Of a stretch of DNA of 64,000 bases, positions 61,972 to 64,000 are shown one piece after another. This DNA is from an uncultured Collinsella sp. (lineage in GTDB: Bacteria; Actinomycetota; Coriobacteriia; Coriobacteriales; Coriobacteriaceae). The stretch is from assembly GCA_900554645.1 (NCBI GenBank), contig USIE01000001.1, positions 67,976-131,975 on the forward strand. The letters run 5' to 3'. A program made the translations under genes and the position numbers. The notes under the pieces were generated by a model. The model did not search any database, had not been told where the DNA came from, and saw nothing but the letters and a program-made list of their open reading frames with translations. The first letter of the stretch is position 1; each line of letters starts with the position of its first letter.

Positions 61972-62817
61972 TTAGATGTAGAGGATGAACTTGCGCTCGG
62001 ACTTATGGAACACGGTGTAGCCAATAACAAGCGCAAGAACCGCCCAAGCAACGCACATACCAAACGTCATAAGCGAGGGCGTAGTCTGGAACAGGAAGAT
62101 ATCGCGCATAAACTGCAGGTAGTTATACATGGGGTTCGCATAGACCAGAATGCGCACGAGATGCGGCATTTGCGCAACGAAGTCGGTCGTCCAGAAAATA
62201 GGCGTGATGTAAGTCCACGCCGTAATGACGACGCTCCACAGATGCATGACATCGCGGAAGAAGACCGTGAGGGCGGAGAGCATCATGCCCAGGCCCATGC
62301 AGAAGCACATAAGCAGCAGTAGGCAGACCGGCAGCAGAATCAGGTGCCAAGAAGGCATAACGTGGAACCACAGCATAACGATGGCAACGGCGACCAGCGA
62401 GAAGGCAAAGTTGACCAACGAGAAGAGCACCTTCTGCACCGGGAAGACCCAGCGGTGCACTTTAACCTTCTTGAGCAGCGGAGCCGCGCCCACGATCGAC
62501 GTCAGGGCCTGGTTCGTAGACTCGGACATGACGGCAAAGGTGACGTTACCCACGATCAAGTACAGCGGGTACATCTCGGGCGTAATTGAGCCATTGCGGC
62601 CCTGGGCGAAAATCGTCGAGAACACGATGGCCATGACGATCATCATCAGCAGCGGGTTGAGCACCGACCATGCGACGCCCAGAACGCTACGGCGATACTT
62701 GATCTTAAAATCCTTGGTAACCAGCTGACGAAGGATAAACGCATCCTTCTCAAATTCGTTCTTAGCAAACGTCGCAGGCAGACTGCGAGTTTCTTGTTGC
62801 TTTGTCTGATCCGACAC
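61972..62817 (-). CDS. ABC-2 type permease for polysaccharide/teichoic acid export (TagG/Wzm-like)
   Basis: 281 aa with six TM segments and the family opening ILRQLVTKDFKIKYRRSVLG followed by VAWSVLNPLLMMIVMAIVFS; WTYITPIFW and a short final helix follow. Forms the channel for the adjacent ATPase. GTG 62817 has AAAGGAG eight bases upstream; the frame is open to 62889 but that part has no ribosome-binding site. A minus-strand TATACT (62857-62862) may be its -10, about 40 bases upstream. Confidence 0.92.
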   Translation of the reverse strand: MSDQTKQQETRSLPATFAKNEFEKDAFILRQLVTKDFKIKYRRSVLGVAWSVLNPLLMMIVMAIVFSTIFAQGRNGSITPEMYPLYLIVGNVTFAVMSESTNQALTSIVGAAPLLKKVKVHRWVFPVQKVLFSLVNFAFSLVAVAIVMLWFHVMPSWHLILLPVCLLLLMCFCMGLGMMLSALTVFFRDVMHLWSVVITAWTYITPIFWTTDFVAQMPHLVRILVYANPMYNYLQFMRDIFLFQTTPSLMTFGMCVAWAVLALVIGYTVFHKSERKFILYI

Positions 62818-62918
62818 GGATGCAACTCCTTTACTCGTAATCGTTGACAAACGAACAGTATAGACCCGACGACCTTGCAAACGATTCACGCAACAAAACT
62901 GGAGAACTAACCCACATC

Positions 62919-62947
62919 TTAGGATGCCATGACCAAACGGCTATACT
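62919..62947 (+). promoter_or_regulatory. Predicted promoter of the glycosyltransferase gene
   Basis: TTAGGA (62919-62924), 17-base spacer, TATACT (62942-62947), about 30 bases before the GTG start. The divergent permease gene has its own -10-like box nearby. Confidence 0.55.
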
Positions 62948-62977
62948 TTCAAGGATTGAATGTATAAGGAGCATTGA

Positions 62978-63970
62978 GTGAATTCTGAATCCATCGCCGT
63001 CATCATCCCCTGCTACAACGAAGCGCTCACGATCGGCAAAGTCATCGACGACTTTCACCGCGAGCTTCCGCAAGCGACGGTCTATGTCTATGACAACAAC
63101 TCGTCGGACGATACCTCACGCATCGCCACCGAGCACGGCGCCACGGTCCGCTTTGAGCCCCGTCAGGGAAAGGGCAACGTGTGCCGCCAGATGTTTCGCG
63201 ACATCGACGCCGATTGCTACCTGATGGTCGACGGCGACGACACCTACCCCGCCGAGGCGGCCAAAGCCCTCTGCGAGCCTATCCTCAGCGGCACGGCCGA
63301 CATGACCGTAGGCGATCGCCTTTCCAACGGCACCTATGCCGAGGAGAACAAGCGTGCCTTCCACGGCTTTGGCAACAATCTGGTCCGTGCCATGATCAAG
63401 TGGATCTATGGCTACAGCTTCGATGATGTCATGACCGGCTACCGTGCCATGAGCCGCCCGTTCGTTAAAACCTTCCCTGTGCTTTCCGAGGGCTTCCAGA
63501 TCGAAACCGAGCTCTCGATCCACGCCGTCGACCACCGCTGGCGCATCAAGGATGTGCCCATCGAGTACCGCGACCGTCCGGAAGGTTCCGAGTCCAAGCT
63601 CAATACCGTAAGCGACGGCATTAAAGTCGTTGCGATGATTGGCACGCTGTTCAAGGACTACCGCCCTCTGAAGTTCTTCAGCCTCGTCGCGCTTCTGTTT
63701 GCGGTGATCGGCCTCGCCTTGGGCACGCCCATCGTTGTCGAGTATTTCCAGACCGGCCTCGTTCCGCGCTTCCCCACCGCCATGCTCGCCGCGTCGTTTA
63801 TGTTCCTGTGCGGTCTGAGCCTTGCGACCGGCTTCATCCTCGATTCCGTGGCAAAGGTCGAAAAAAAGCAGTGGGAGGTCAACGTGTACAGCAAATACGC
63901 CTACGATGACCAGCCCGGCAGGTCCGCCACCACGCCAAGCGAGCGGGTAGTGTCGAGAAAGTTGGTGTAG
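62978..63970 (+). CDS. Family 2 glycosyltransferase (polyprenyl-phosphate sugar type)
   Basis: 330 aa. GT-A fold with AVIIPCYNEALTIGKVIDDF, YVYDNNSSDDTSRIATEHGA, the metal-binding YLMVDGDDTYPAEAA, and GYSFDDVMTGYRAMSRPFVK. Two TM segments at about 228-250 and 262-285 anchor it, the plan of DPM1/GtrB-like enzymes that load sugars onto lipid carriers. GTG start with AAGGAG six bases upstream. Divergent from the ABC exporter, so probably part of a surface-glycan locus that continues past the window end. Confidence 0.9.
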   Translation: MNSESIAVIIPCYNEALTIGKVIDDFHRELPQATVYVYDNNSSDDTSRIATEHGATVRFEPRQGKGNVCRQMFRDIDADCYLMVDGDDTYPAEAAKALCEPILSGTADMTVGDRLSNGTYAEENKRAFHGFGNNLVRAMIKWIYGYSFDDVMTGYRAMSRPFVKTFPVLSEGFQIETELSIHAVDHRWRIKDVPIEYRDRPEGSESKLNTVSDGIKVVAMIGTLFKDYRPLKFFSLVALLFAVIGLALGTPIVVEYFQTGLVPRFPTAMLAASFMFLCGLSLATGFILDSVAKVEKKQWEVNVYSKYAYDDQPGRSATTPSERVVSRKLV

Positions 63971-64000
63971 CGTCCGATCCGAAGCGAGTCGGCCCGGCGT

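Overview
Organism. The window looks like chromosome from a high-GC Gram-positive of the Coriobacteriia, most likely Collinsella. This is inferred from gene order, heavy GTG/TTG start use, the AroE-AroK fusion, an actinobacterial-style MreB/RodA/PBP2 set and type II dehydroquinase; no species marker (16S) is present. About 90% of the window is core genome.

Layout. 1-208 is the tail of a phosphotransferase-like gene. 388-10500 (minus strand) is the classical rpsB-tsf / pyrH-frr-uppS-cdsA-dxr-rseP-ispG-proS block: translation factors, nucleotide synthesis, the MEP isoprenoid pathway and lipid carriers. 10720-17342 (minus) is rplS-rnhB and a yraN-comM-dprA-trmFO-xerC DNA-processing run. 17552-27100 (minus) runs from rpsP-khpA-rimM-trmD-lepB through glyQS to ppsR-ppdK. 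dinB stands alone on the plus strand. 28654-35411 (minus) holds two radical-SAM-related genes, rplU-rpmA and obgE-nadD-yqeK-rsfS. 35422-42330 (minus) is the cell-shape operon mreBCD-mrdA-rodA plus a DUF697-like gene. 42446-48381 holds a TPR membrane protein, a cyclophilin, a zinc-ribbon membrane protein and a P-type ATPase, followed by tRNA-Arg(CCG). 48666-57302 (plus) is a near-complete shikimate/Phe/Tyr operon: aroF-tyrA-aroB-aroA-aroC-pheA-aroEK-aroQ.

Accessory part. 57.4-61.0 kb differs from its surroundings, with lower GC and non-core genes: a DUF4869-like gene overlapping a P-loop ATPase gene, an XRE-type regulator-like protein, and an acyltransferase broken at a six-G tract. It lies between a terminator after aroQ and tRNA-Arg(TCT). 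The end (61.2-64 kb) has an ABC polysaccharide exporter pair and a family 2 glycosyltransferase, so cell-surface glycan work.

Most interesting signals. (1) The DUF4869/ATPase pair with its XRE neighbour, a candidate uncharacterised module. (2) A putative leaderless leader peptide overlapping an intrinsic terminator before aroF. (3) REP-like palindromes inside the aro operon, with related copies at two other gene ends. (4) A winged-helix-like insertion in the RseP protease. (5) A XerC whose best start is ATA overlapping the trmFO stop. (6) The acyltransferase frameshift at a homopolymer.
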